From Xenoacremonium recifei (taxonomy: Eukaryota; Ascomycota; Sordariomycetes; Hypocreales; Nectriaceae): a stretch of DNA of 32,097 bases. The DNA is taken from assembly GCA_012184525.1 (NCBI GenBank), contig WOFQ01000133.1, positions 1 through 32,097 of the forward strand. The letters run 5' to 3'. Of this stretch, positions 22,201 through 32,097 are shown piece by piece. The notes beneath the pieces were generated by a model. That model saw only the letters and a program-made list of their open reading frames with translations. It was not told the DNA's origin and searched no databases. Numbering within the stretch: position 1 is the stretch's first letter; each line of letters begins with the position of its first letter. The translations under genes and the position numbers were made by a program.

Positions 22201-23846
22201 GGTAGGATGACCACTCGCTGAACACAACCATGTTGGTTGTTCCACGATAGCGCCATGCGTTGGGTCCTGGTGGAAGGAATAGCCCGATCTACTCTGTAAA
22301 GCGCAGGGCATCCGTTCTGTTGGGCGAATCTGAACGCACACTGTGCGCTTCTTCGGCCGTGACTGGCCAGTCTGCTCAGGCCAAGGCGTCAAAGAACAGC
22401 TGTGATGCTGAACCAGGCCCGCTTGAGTCGGGGGTGCTCGTCACCTGGTCCAGGCCTATGCCGCACCAGTCTCAGCTTCAAGAAGAAAAAAAAGTTCCCC
22501 CCGTGGGTAGGAAGCGAGCGAGCGCCGGCTCAATCGATAGAGCAGGGATTGACGGACGGTACCCGGGTCAGTACCTCGTGGGTGGCGGGGGGCAGACGGG
22601 GCAAGCGAGCAAGTTTGGCCGTCGCGGCCGGCGCTATCTGAGAGTTGCGGGTTGAACCGCAATGCATATGGGCGATGCCACGACGAGGGACTGGTTGGTG
22701 GGGGCTCCCACGCCTCTCGCCTCGGCCTTGTGAAGAAGCCTTGGACAGGTCTTCCGCTACAATGCAGAAACACCAAACAAGACGTATCACAACGAGACGG
22801 CGCGAGCCGAGACGAGAGGTTCAACAACGCAAACACACCTCTCGTCACATGAAACTATCTGCCCGAATCTTTTGTGGCCGCTGAAAGACGGACACGTAGC
22901 TGTGGTTCCCTTGCAGCCTAAGCTACGGGTTAACAAACAAAGCCTCACTTGCAAATCAGATCGCCAGAGACGGCAGAGCAGCCTGCAATGGGCACCATGT
23001 TAGTTTCTCCAGGCAGACCAGCCACATTCGTCCTCGAGAGCCTTTTCCCACCCACACACAGGCAGGAAATAATAGCGACAGTGCCCTTGCGGACTGATGC
23101 AGGGTAGGACAGGCAGAACCTGCAGTTTGGCTGTAGCATACCCTTTGTGGAAGTTCATGACACAACCTTCGAGCACTTACATCCAACAGCAGTGTTCTAC
23201 TTCGGGCCAGACCATGCAGTTCCTCCCACCGCGCATGTGTTTGCCTGAGATGTCACTACCAGCACTCAGCGCCCCCACAGCCCTTTTCGACACAAACCTC
23301 TGTGCGTTTCTGGTGAATCGACGTTTCCCGGGCACTGAAGCCAGACCAAGTCGAATTGTTTCGCGAACCTTCCCAAAATATCGAGAAGAAAACACAAATG
23401 GCCTCCTCGCGAAAATGTACTGGACGAATGTTGTGATCTTAGTTATACGGTACGATAAACAATGCCGGCTGGGATAGATTTACAAGACCCCCGATAGAGC
23501 AGAGGAAACACCTGCATTGACCCAGATGCACCGCATTTGAGATATTTGACGTCTGTTGATAACTCCCCGCAACAACGCCGTGTCGCGAATGCTCCTCCTG
23601 AGGGCAGAAGAACGTTAACGCAGAAATCTCGCACCAGCAAACCCGAGGCCCCGCAGGAGGTCTATGTTCCCCAAGGGGTGGCTGACCTGTCAGATTCCCG
23701 AAAACCATTTCATCGCAACGATGAGATGAGAGAATGCGGTGGATTGCCGCAAGTAGGCGCAAGATAGCCATGACGCCACTGGAGGGGGCGTGAATACAAC
23801 AAGACCGTTCATGGGATGGAGGTTGACCACTCAAGTCTCAATGAAG
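19206..23846. other. Gene desert, no feature seen
   Basis: About 4.6 kb without a supported gene. Frames such as 19618-20136 (+), 20957-21439 (+), 21901-22392 (-) and 22456-22848 (-) are long for their size but lack recognisable motifs and show the Arg/Ser/Pro bias of translated non-coding GC-rich DNA. No terminal repeats or target duplications were noticed by eye. Confidence 0.5.
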
Positions 23847-23918
23847 CACACACACATCACACAAGCACACCCACGCAGCCACACAGACACACACAAACAT
23901 GCTCTCACAGGCACACCA

Positions 23919-23949
<31 letters not shown>

Positions 23950-23957
23950 CCCACACA
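23847..23957 (+). repeat. CA-rich microsatellite
   Basis: An interrupted CA-rich tract of about 110 nt with one pure stretch of about 12 CA units at 23926-23950. There are no conserved spacers or repeat units of the size seen in CRISPR arrays. Confidence 0.9.
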
Positions 23958-26486
23958 AGATGACCTGCGAATTTTCTTTCCAGACCAAAACAAAACACGC
24001 TTCGTGTTGGGTGGAGGCGAACGGCTAGACTACTGCGGCTTAAGTTCTGGCGCTGAAGCAAACAAGCAAGCACAGATGAGAGAAACAGCAAACCTTACAT
24101 ACGGCTTGGACTTGAGACAACTCGAGGCTGGGCCGCTTGGATCGCATTGATGGGGAACAGATGGACAGGCACATCCATGGACCATGACGCAGCCCGCAAA
24201 TCCATCTTTATCATCCTGGCTGGGCGGTGAGCCCATGTCTCTGTGCTGATTGAACCTCCAGCCAACAGACACCGTTCTCGTTCACGATACCTAGAAGTAA
24301 CATCACAGGGGGTTGAATTGTCGCGGGACTTCGCTTCAGCTTCTAGGCTCGCTCGCCTTCTTGCTGTCGCCGAGCAAGCTCGTACCGACCGGGTGCGATG
24401 GAATACTGTGCTCGGCAGTATCTTGCAGCACCGACCTTTTCACTCGCCTCTCAAGACTCCGTACCCCCCGGCTGCGACTCGCAGCAGTAGCGCATTCTAG
24501 CGGCACCCAGGCCATGCCGCTGCACGGGAGTGGCTCCGGCCATGTTGGGCGAGCAAACGAGTGCTGGGGGCAAGGGGCATCCTGGTCGTCCTGATCCAGG
24601 GCCAAAGAGCCTAGAGGTGCCGGACCGTTCCAGGTTTCCCATTTAACTATGGTCCCCGCCGTCATCCGTATCCTGGGGCCAGCTGACTCTGGCTCACACG
24701 CTGCTCCGATACTCCTTCGGCCTGTGCTTCTGACCTTCTTATTTCTCACGTCCGTCTCCTTCTTGAACCGGTCCCTTCTCCCTTCACATCTTTCCGTCAC
24801 GCACCCTGCGCACGACGTGTGCAGTGCGTCCTATCGTTTCTGGTGTCGTCAGTCTCTCGTTTGACGGGCCCTGGCCGGATTCCACACCCTTTGAGGTGAC
24901 CGTTCACCTTCCCATCTTCAAAAAAGGATACTCGACGGCCGTAGTCCTCGCCCTACCGGTTCGGTATCTTCTCACACTGGTCTTGTCGGGGTCGGCTTCT
25001 TAACCCAGAAGCCAAAGCCCGCGCTCAAGGGACCGAACCTTTCTCGCACCCCCCGCAAAGACTTCTACTACACATATGGAATTGGTTAGGCGCTACACAA
25101 CACCTTTCGCATAGACTTTTACCTTGGTTGACTGGCACCGAATCGTGTTGGCCACTGTACCCGAAGAACAAAGCTCAATTCGTCGTGGACCACTGCAGAG
25201 AGAACCCAATTGCTGCAAGAAATCCCCTGCGTCCCCAATCGAACTATACCAAGACCACACTATACTTTCGCCTGGTTGTCTTGTTGTCTTTCGGCGATTA
25301 CTGCACCGTGGACAAGGCTCCGAACCTCGGCCGCACCCCCTAATAGCATACTGCTGTTGAATAGAGGTGCAATATACACTCCTACAAGCCAAGGAAGGGC
25401 TCACACTGCGTTTGACGACTTGACTCGAGCCCTCGCCGGCTCCGGCTGAAAAGCAAACAAAACCTGACGCTCTGGGTCGAAACCTTAGCCGAGCGCGGCG
25501 ATCAGCACACATACGCAGAGATCGACAGCCGGTCAACGAACCACAGAATACATACGTCCTGTCCTGCAGAGGTGACAGCAGTCCTTACCTATCCGAATCC
25601 CTCTACCTGGGGTTATCGACTTTCGAGCACGACCGCACTGCATCAACAATCCCGCGCAGACAACATACAGTCAGTCACACAACACAAGAGCTCTCTCATC
25701 GACGAACCTCAACGACAGCGACGCACGCATCATCGGACGGCACTAGCTAATTTAGGCATTCCACGCAGGTCGTGCGTCCTGCGGCCGTCTCTGCAACCCG
25801 CCGTCGGGAGCACGCGCGGGACCCCAGACAGCGGCGACCGATTCCCAAGACCGCCTGGCCCCTAGCCCCTGACCCCTGGCCTCCTGCTCAGCAGCAAGGG
25901 ATCCCTGGCACGCCCCCCAGCACACCCCCCCAAGGCGACCCAAAGCCCCAGCAGCGCCCGCGTCGGTGCTGATTGGCATCTCCACAGAGACAGAAGAGAC
26001 AGAGAGTGTCTTGACGGCACCGTGTGCGCGCAGAGCTACTGTTAGTCGGTGGGCACGCCGAAGAGGGTGGGCCGCGATTGGAATCCTTGGGACTGCCCGT
26101 TGCCGCGCGCACTGTAGCCGGCTGAACCCCTCCCACTCCCACTTCTTCCCCTTGTTGGTGGACCTTCTCTACCTTGGCCTGCGGAGGGTCCTCAAGGCAA
26201 GGGCACAAAGCACTGAAAGACCCGTGAGACGCTCGCCTCGCCCTCGTCTCCTTCAGTCAGTCTCTCTCCCAAACTCCACTATCCTCCAGCAGCCGACCGC
26301 CTGGCTTGGGTCTGGCCCTGCCTGACCTGATTCAACTCGACCTTGGGACCTCGATCCTGTCCTGTCCTGTCCATCATAACCCCTTCACTCCCATCCCGTC
26401 GGGACGCACTACTACAAAACCTTCGACAGCGACCCGGGACGATCATCACCGAACCACCTCCCTCCCTCCCTAACTCTCTGCAAAAG
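23958..26486. other. Gene desert, right part; likely promoter and leader DNA
   Basis: No gene supported. A 6-base dyad (AGGTGA/TCACCT, spacer CCGT) sits at 24894-24909. Toward the right the plus strand becomes C/T-rich, in keeping with promoter and first leader exon of the downstream transcription-factor gene, although no start of transcription can be read from sequence alone. Confidence 0.45.
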
Positions 26487-27812
26487 GTACGTAAATGATA
26501 TTGTATCAATGCATGCTTGAATCCCTCTCCCCATACCCGTCGGCAGTCATTGGTCGCGATTGGCTGTACTTGCGCAGCGGGACGGACTCTTGTCGCCTGA
26601 ACCAACTGATACTGGTTCGGACTGGAAGCCCTCGCCTGCGTGTTGTGCCTCTGTGTTTTTGCGTGCGCCTCTCTCAATTCAATTCCCAGCTTGAGAACTT
26701 GCAAGCGGTGGCAGTGCCTTCCTCTTCACATCCCCTTCGACCATTCATGAGATGGGGGATGAGAGAACGGAGAGCAGGTGCGCGGGAGGCTGAGAAAGAG
26801 ACGGTGGGAAGGCTCGGTGAGAGTTGGAAGTTGCGACCAACATTGGTCGGTCAAGTCAAATCACTTGACCCAGGTCACCTGCGCGGCTACCGCCTCATAA
26901 AGCGTGGCTCTGGTTCTGGCCTGGCCTGGCCTCGGCTCCGCGTCACTCACCATCTCTCCCGCTCCCTCACTCCGTCACTCTCCATATCCTTCTTGTTTGC
27001 CTGCCTTGCCGCTCCTCTCCTCAAACCCAGACGTCTGTCTCCGGGGCCCAGACTGGATCTCGCCGCTCTGCCACGCCCAGATCCGCGAAGGGCCCTCCCG
27101 AGGCACAGAAGCACGGGCGACTCAGCTAGAGCGCGGCCAAGGGCCAAGGGCACAAGGGCAGAGCACGCAAAGACACGCGAGGGAGGCGCCGTCCCGCTGG
27201 GCTGTATCGACGGACATTCCAGCTAGCAAAAAGGTCTAACACGTTCGCCAGTTCCATTCAGCTACACAAACACCCCCCGAAAGGAGAATCCGAAGGGGCA
27301 ACAGGCTCCCGCGCCGTCGACCACAATTCAGAGTTCAGACGTCCCAGGCCGGCGCTCTTTTTGACTTGGGACTTGACGGGATCCTTGGGCAAACCGGTAC
27401 GGCACTTTTCCCTTCCTAGGCCCTCGCCGCTCTTTTTTTTTCCCACTCACGCTTGGTCTGGCTTTGGCTTTGGCTCTGGCTCTGGCTTCGCTCTGGCTTC
27501 GCTCTGGCTTCGTTTTGGCTCTGGCGCCTTTTCCTGGGCCAGCTCCCTGGGAACGGCACGACACCGGACCACCCGTCCTATTACATTCCCGCCATTGTCT
27601 CCGCCACCGCCCACTGACTCTCTAATGAACTTGCTTCTTTAACTATTCCTCGACTACCACCAATACGCTTCCTACAAACTCCCCCTGCACTGCACTCCTC
27701 CACCTTCACCTCACCTCTCTCCTTCTTCCCCCCCATCATCACCACCACCACCTCGTCTCTTTACAAACACGATTTATCTTCTCACTCCCCGCCTTCTTCT
27801 TGTGTGTTGCAG
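26487..27812 (+). other. Candidate intron in the transcription-factor 5' leader
   Basis: A strong donor (CAAAAG|GTACGTAAATG) at 26487 and a good acceptor (CTTGTGTGTTGCAG) ending at 27812 could bound a 1326-nt intron lying entirely in the 5' leader of the gene starting at 28272. Pairing these two sites is inference; other AG sites, such as AAACCCAG near 27030, could serve instead. An open frame of 243 codons within it (26495-27226) is low-complexity and judged non-coding. Confidence 0.3.
27456..27525 (+). repeat. GGCTYT / GGCTTCGCTCT tandem repeat
   Basis: A purine-poor tract of GGCTTT and GGCTCT hexamers passes into three near-copies of an 11-base unit GGCTTCGCTCT. It lies in the presumed leader or leader intron of the transcription-factor gene. 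Confidence 0.8.
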
Positions 27813-28172
27813 ACCTCTTATTCTAACGTGTCATTCCTCAGTCATCATCTCTTGTCCCACTCTCATCCAGCTTTCTCTCCCTTGAGCAGGAGCACTACCA
27901 GCGTTCTTGCTCCTCTTCTTCCCGCGGTCCATCCCGCATCTGGTTCTCCTGTCGACTTGATCTGGGGGCTGAGACATCGGCACTTTACGTCGTTCCTGAA
28001 CTGTCGCCATATTGGTCTCGCCCGCTGGGAATAGAGACATCTGGCCCTCGCTGACTCCACATCGGTAACGAGCCCTTCGGCCCTGCCTCTGGAATCTAGC
28101 ATCATCTCCCGCCGAGACATTCATTCTTGGCCCATCTTTCCTTCAGCTACGGCAAAAGACGCCCGCTACCCA

Positions 28173-28262
28173 ATGCAACTTAACCACTCTGCTGTCCAAC
28201 AATTCATAACCTCGACTTCTGGATCCAACTCGGTCCCTCCTCTCTTCCGGCCACTCTCGTAG
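28173..28262 (+). CDS. Upstream ORF in the transcription-factor leader
   Basis: The only ATG I find between 27813 and the main start opens a 29-codon frame (MQLNHSAVQQF, then a Ser/Pro-rich end) that stops at 28260-28262, nine bases before the main ATG at 28272. Its start context is weak (C at -3), so leaky scanning would let many ribosomes pass. It could restrain translation of the main frame. There is no evidence that the peptide itself has a function. Confidence 0.35.
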   Translation: MQLNHSAVQQFITSTSGSNSVPPLFRPLS

Positions 28263-28271
28263 AGACATAGC

Positions 28272-29823
28272 ATGGCCGACGACGGCTACCGAAAGGACTA
28301 TTCGCAGCAGAGCCGCCCCGAGGACAACCACCCTCGGACTCAATCGCATTATTCACTTCCACCTCAGCATCCTTCCGCCGACAACTCGCAGAGACCTCCC
28401 CAGGCTCCTCAGGCCAACATGGCGACCTCCGTCACTCTGCCTTCCATCCACGACTCGCGCTCCTATGGACCGCCGCCTGGTTCTCGCCCCTACGGTACTG
28501 ACCCGCGTTATGCGTCTCCCCATGCCGTCAATGGTTATCCTCCCCCTGGTCAACAGCAGCCTGCCCAGCAGCCGCCGCCGTATCTCCCACCTCTTCAACC
28601 TCAGGCTGACCCGCGATCCCCAGCCTACCCGCCTCCAGACCACCAGCGGGGTAGCTACTACGATGACCGCAGACCTCCGCCTTACGGGCAGGACCAACAG
28701 GCACCGCCGCCTCAGCAGCAGCCGTACAGCCATGACCCTTACTACCAGTATCGTCAGGCTATGCCACCGCAGGCTCCTCCCCCTGTTGGCTATCGAGACT
28801 ACCGCGCCCTCACAAGCGGTGTTTACGAATACCCGCCTGTCGGAGGTGCACCCCAACTGACCCAGGCCGCTCCTCGCCAGCGGACTTCGATTGCTTGCAG
28901 ATACTGCAGGAAACGCAAAGTAAGTTGCCACTGCTTGGTCTCGCCACGGTGCTCTCCGCTGACATGCCCAGATCCGATGCAGCGGCTATCAGAGCGCCCC
29001 CGGCGGGAAGTGCCAGAACTGCGCCCGCATGAATCAGGAGTGCATCTTTCAGCCTGTTTCCTCCTCGAGCTCGACTGCATTCATCCCTGTCTCCGCGGTC
29101 CCTGGTGGCGTTCCACCTGGAACGCAGCTCTTTGGCGCATACGGACAGCCTCTTGCACCTGGTACGGTGCCTCCACCGCCACTGCCCGCTCCCCAGGCGC
29201 CAATGGCCCCGTATCCTCCGCACCCAGTCCCGGCGCATGTCATTCCTCCCCACTACTATCAGCAACAGCCGGTTCAATCACCCACAGAGTCGTACTCGTC
29301 TTACGGGGAAGCCCGAACTGACGACGGCCAGGTTGTGGGCAGAAGACGCCGCAGAACATCAGAGGAGCAGGATGAACAGTATAGACTGCCTCCGCCACGA
29401 GTCAGCGGCGAGGAGGACCCCAGACGACGATCCCCGGCTGAATTTTCAAACAACAGCAGCCCAGGAGGCTTGAATTACCCGGGCGCTCAATACTCGATGA
29501 AACAAAGCCCGCGGAATCCCATGCCTGGCTCGCTGCCTCAGCCTACGACAACCGGCAGCTACGCTTCCTCTGCCCCCGGTGGTCGTTCCCCAACCGGACA
29601 GAACAGTTCTAGTGGTGCATCTACTCCCGCCCGACAGGGACAACCAGGGCAGAAGGGCCAGCAAGCCCAGCAGGGACAAGGGTCGATCATGAGTCTTAGC
29701 AACCTTGTTGAAAAGGCCGATATTGACAAGACCATGATTGAGAGACTGAACCGAGCCCGTGAGGCAGCAGCAGCAGGCACCGCAACGACGCCGACCTCGG
29801 CGAACAACGGCAGCCGCAATTAG
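28272..29823 (+). CDS. Zn2Cys6 transcription factor, Pro/Gln-rich N-terminus
   Basis: Exons 28272-28919 and 28972-29823 give 499 aa. The intron (52 nt) has a GTAAGT donor, a GCTGAC branch site and a CCCAG acceptor, and it splits the zinc cluster after residue 216. The start has a good context (AGCATGG). Residues 1-205 are Pro/Gln/Tyr-rich and disordered. The binuclear cluster has Cys at 209, 212, 219, 230, 233 and 240 (C-X2-C-X6-C-X10-C-X2-C-X6-C; CRYCRKRK then IRCSGYQ). A second Pro-rich stretch follows, then a basic GRRRRRTSEEQ segment, and a short C-terminal helix-forming block (NLVEKADIDKTMIERLNRA). The usual fungal-specific middle regulatory domain is absent. It is expected to bind DNA in the nucleus; targets unknown. 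The very long upstream space suggests complex transcriptional control. Confidence 0.93.
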
Positions 29824-32000
29824 GACTGTCAAGACGGTAGAAGCGTTGGCCCTGCCGGACAGGTCATCGCGGATGGGACCGCATTTCTTGCGTCTTCATC
29901 TTGGAGCTGGAGTCCAAAAAAATGATAAACACTAAGAAAAAAACGAAAAAGGCTGGCAAGGCTATGGAAAATGGATCTTCAGAAGACTGGCGCCTCGGAG
30001 GCGATACAGGACGAGAGGGCAATAGGCTAGACAAAGTCTTGGTTTGGCGACAAACACTTGAGGAATCGTTGTCCTTGTTCAAAACGGATCGGAGCGGTTT
30101 GGGAGGGTCTGTTTTGTCTGTTTGTGTTTTGGGTCCCTTGATTTTTTTTCTCTATTTGCCCGTTTCCTCTCTTCTTCGGTTTCCTTCTTGTTCACTAACT
30201 CTGGGTGGGATGGCGAGGCTTTTGTCTTTTTGCAACGTTTGATTTTTCTCAACTCCCCCAGAGGGTATGTCGCCAAAAGCAGATCGGAGATATCCGCTGC
30301 AGCCCTTCTAATCGGTCGGTCACTTTTATTGTTTCAGGAAAGACGGATACGCCTCACGGCACCAAATGAGCTCTTGTCGAATTTGCAGAGATGTTACAGA
30401 GTCTACGAGTTTTCTTGTTCGCTTCTTCAGTTTCTAATGTTTCTATTCTGCGTTTATTGTTTGTTTCGTCGGTTGTGTGTTCTTTTTGGAGGGTGGACGG
30501 GGGGGAGGATGGGAGGGATTGGTTGGCAGTGTTGATCTTTTGTTGGGTCTGGGCCGATCACAGTTCGGCTGGGTTTGGGAGGCTGGACACTCATTGATCG
30601 CAAAATTGGTGTGGCTTCTTTTGGTCTGCAGAACGCGAGCAGCTGGCAATGTAATCAGATTGAATCTTGTTTTGGACATTGGCATTTCCCACCGCCTCAG
30701 CGTGAACGGGCACATGTTTCTTGGATCATGTTGTCTACGATTATTACTAACATGGATCACCAGGTCCAGCCACTCAATTGCGTTCAGCCCGTTGGGGGGT
30801 CTCAGAAAGGTATGCTAGTTATCGGCCATGCCATGCCGTGCCATGCAACAAACAGGGTTTTGACGCTACGGCCTGACAAGCGACGCGGCGGTGAGGCCTT
30901 TGAGGATCCCGCAAAGGCACGTTGCCCTACCGCGCGATGGCGCACCAGCAACTGCAAAGCACAGCAAAGGAGGGGTAGCTACGGACTATTCAGCTAGTGA
31001 GGGAAGCAGAAGGAAACCTACGTCGACACACGGACGACCATGACGGCTATTGGGCATCGAGGCCTGGTCCCTGTCGAGCGGAGCACCGGACACAGACGTG
31101 TCGATTCGGGTCGTCCAGCCTGCATTATCACACGCATATCACACAAATCACGATGGTGGCTCGAGCCCTCTTTTCTCCCTTGCCGGTCCGGTGGGCACTC
31201 GCTCGCTCGCCCGCTCGTGTCTGTCTGTCTCAGTCTCTCCAAGGTTCTTCAGCGTGCGCGCACAGTGTGTCGGCGAGAACCAGTCCCAGGTCCTCATCAC
31301 AAGTCACTTTTTGGGGGCTGCTGCTGGCGAGAGACGGCGGCCCTACGCAGTACTAGAACGAGCACCTGCATACGGACGGGCTTTAGGCAGCGTTACCGGA
31401 GGCTACGGTAAGCCGATGCTGCTAGAGGCTGCGTTAGGCCTGGAGGAGGGGGGTGGGTGATCTGTGTGTGGTTGGGTTGGCAAGCAGCTTTCCCTTTGAT
31501 TTTCTGGGCGAGCTCGATGGCTGGTCTATCTACAGTACGGACACGCAACGAGCCACCACCGTTCCCGGAGGACTTGCCGAGAGAGGGAGAGTCAACGAGC
31601 GGTTGTGTTCTTCTACTTGGGGGCGCCCTGAGATGCCCGTGTTCACTGAAGCTCCCCCCTCTTCCTCCTCCCCGTCCCGCAAGGCAGGCCGTGCATGACC
31701 CGTCCGTCATGCGCTATGGAGGCTCAAGCAGACAGCCGGGACTACTGCTGGCTGGTGGAAAGGGAAGGGAGGGGAATGGGGAGGGGAAGCTCAACGGTGC
31801 GGCGGCCGGAGCGGGCAAGACGGGCTGGGCCCCTGCGTCCGTCGCGGCCGCGCGCCAGAGCCAGTCAGCGAGCCAGCGAGAGATTGAGAGACACTCAGCG
31901 AGAGACAAAGCACAGACGGACGGGCCCCTCATCTCATCATGGGGGGGAATGGATTTGTTCTGGGGCCCTTTTCTCTGGGGCTGATGGATGGATGTCTCTG
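29824..32000. other. Downstream region without a supported gene
   Basis: The first few hundred bases are A-rich then T-rich and look like the 3' untranslated region of the transcription-factor gene. Beyond about 30800 the DNA is GC-rich with only short biased frames. No RNA gene or mobile element recognised. Confidence 0.55.
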
Positions 32001-32025
32001 TCTGGTCTGGTCTGGTCTGGTCTGG
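32001..32025 (+). repeat. TCTGG pentamer repeat
   Basis: Five tandem TCTGG units, running into a G run. It is close to the possible gene fragment at the window edge. Confidence 0.85.
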
Positions 32026-32031
32026 GGGGGG

Positions 32032-32097
32032 TTGGAGGTTGAGGGCGAGGAGGCCGAGTTGGTGGCTTTGTTGAAGGAAGTTGAGGAGAAGTTGGCG
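32032..32097 (+). CDS. Possible gene fragment cut by the window edge
   Basis: The last 66 bases read LEVEGEEAELVALLKEVEEK in one plus-strand frame, with heptad-like spacing of Leu and Val and strong GAG/AAG use, unlike the translations around it. It could be part of an exon running off the window. The minus strand is also open (NFSSTSFNKATNSASSPS), so even the strand is uncertain. Too short to name. Confidence 0.2.
   Translation, partial: MEVEGEEAELVALLKEVEEKLA

Noticed and set aside
23847..23957. Repeat array considered as CRISPR-like
   Set aside because: A dinucleotide microsatellite without unique spacers, in a eukaryotic genome.
26495..27226. 243-codon plus-strand frame in the desert
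   Set aside because: Low-complexity Arg/Ser/Leu/Pro translation, no domain, and it begins just inside a strong splice donor; treated as leader or intron DNA.

Overview
The window looks like nuclear DNA of a filamentous ascomycete, most likely a Sordariomycete. Genes carry short introns (51-199 nt) with GT..AG ends and branch points of the CTAAC/CTGAC type. Leaders are rich in C and T, intergenic spaces are long, and two families are typical of such fungi: a PD-(D/E)XK nuclease-like protein and an N-terminally Pro/Gln-rich Zn2Cys6 factor. Species assignment is inference only.

Left part (1-14762): five protein genes. A small protein-kinase-like gene (+, 212-1081) faces a PD-(D/E)XK nuclease-like gene (-, 2070-3623). 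The latter is divergent from a five-exon VHS/GAT adaptor of the LSB5 type (+, 5233-7030). A three-exon F-box protein (+, 10673-12324) is convergent with a four-exon SAM-dependent methyltransferase that has a striking histidine-rich tail (-, 13608-14762). Spaces between them are 1-3.6 kb and hold no gene I can support.

Middle (14763-28271): about 13.5 kb without an intact gene, between the divergent methyltransferase and transcription-factor genes. It holds simple repeats and, at about 15.6-16.9 kb on the minus strand, disjointed coding-like frames broken by TGA codons and frame changes that may be a decayed gene. Its right end looks like a long C/T-rich leader for the transcription factor, with a candidate large leader intron and one short upstream ORF ending 9 nt before the main start.

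Right part (28272-32097): a two-exon Zn2Cys6 factor (499 aa) followed by about 2.2 kb with no gene, and possibly a gene fragment at the very edge. The genes do not form an evident pathway or biosynthetic cluster. They look like independent housekeeping or regulatory genes. The points most worth a second look are the out-of-frame tail of the kinase-like gene, the His-rich methyltransferase tail, the altered active site of the nuclease-like protein, the broken frames in the desert, and the leader of the transcription factor. All exon structures were read by eye from splice signals and frame continuity. No transcript or homology search was available.
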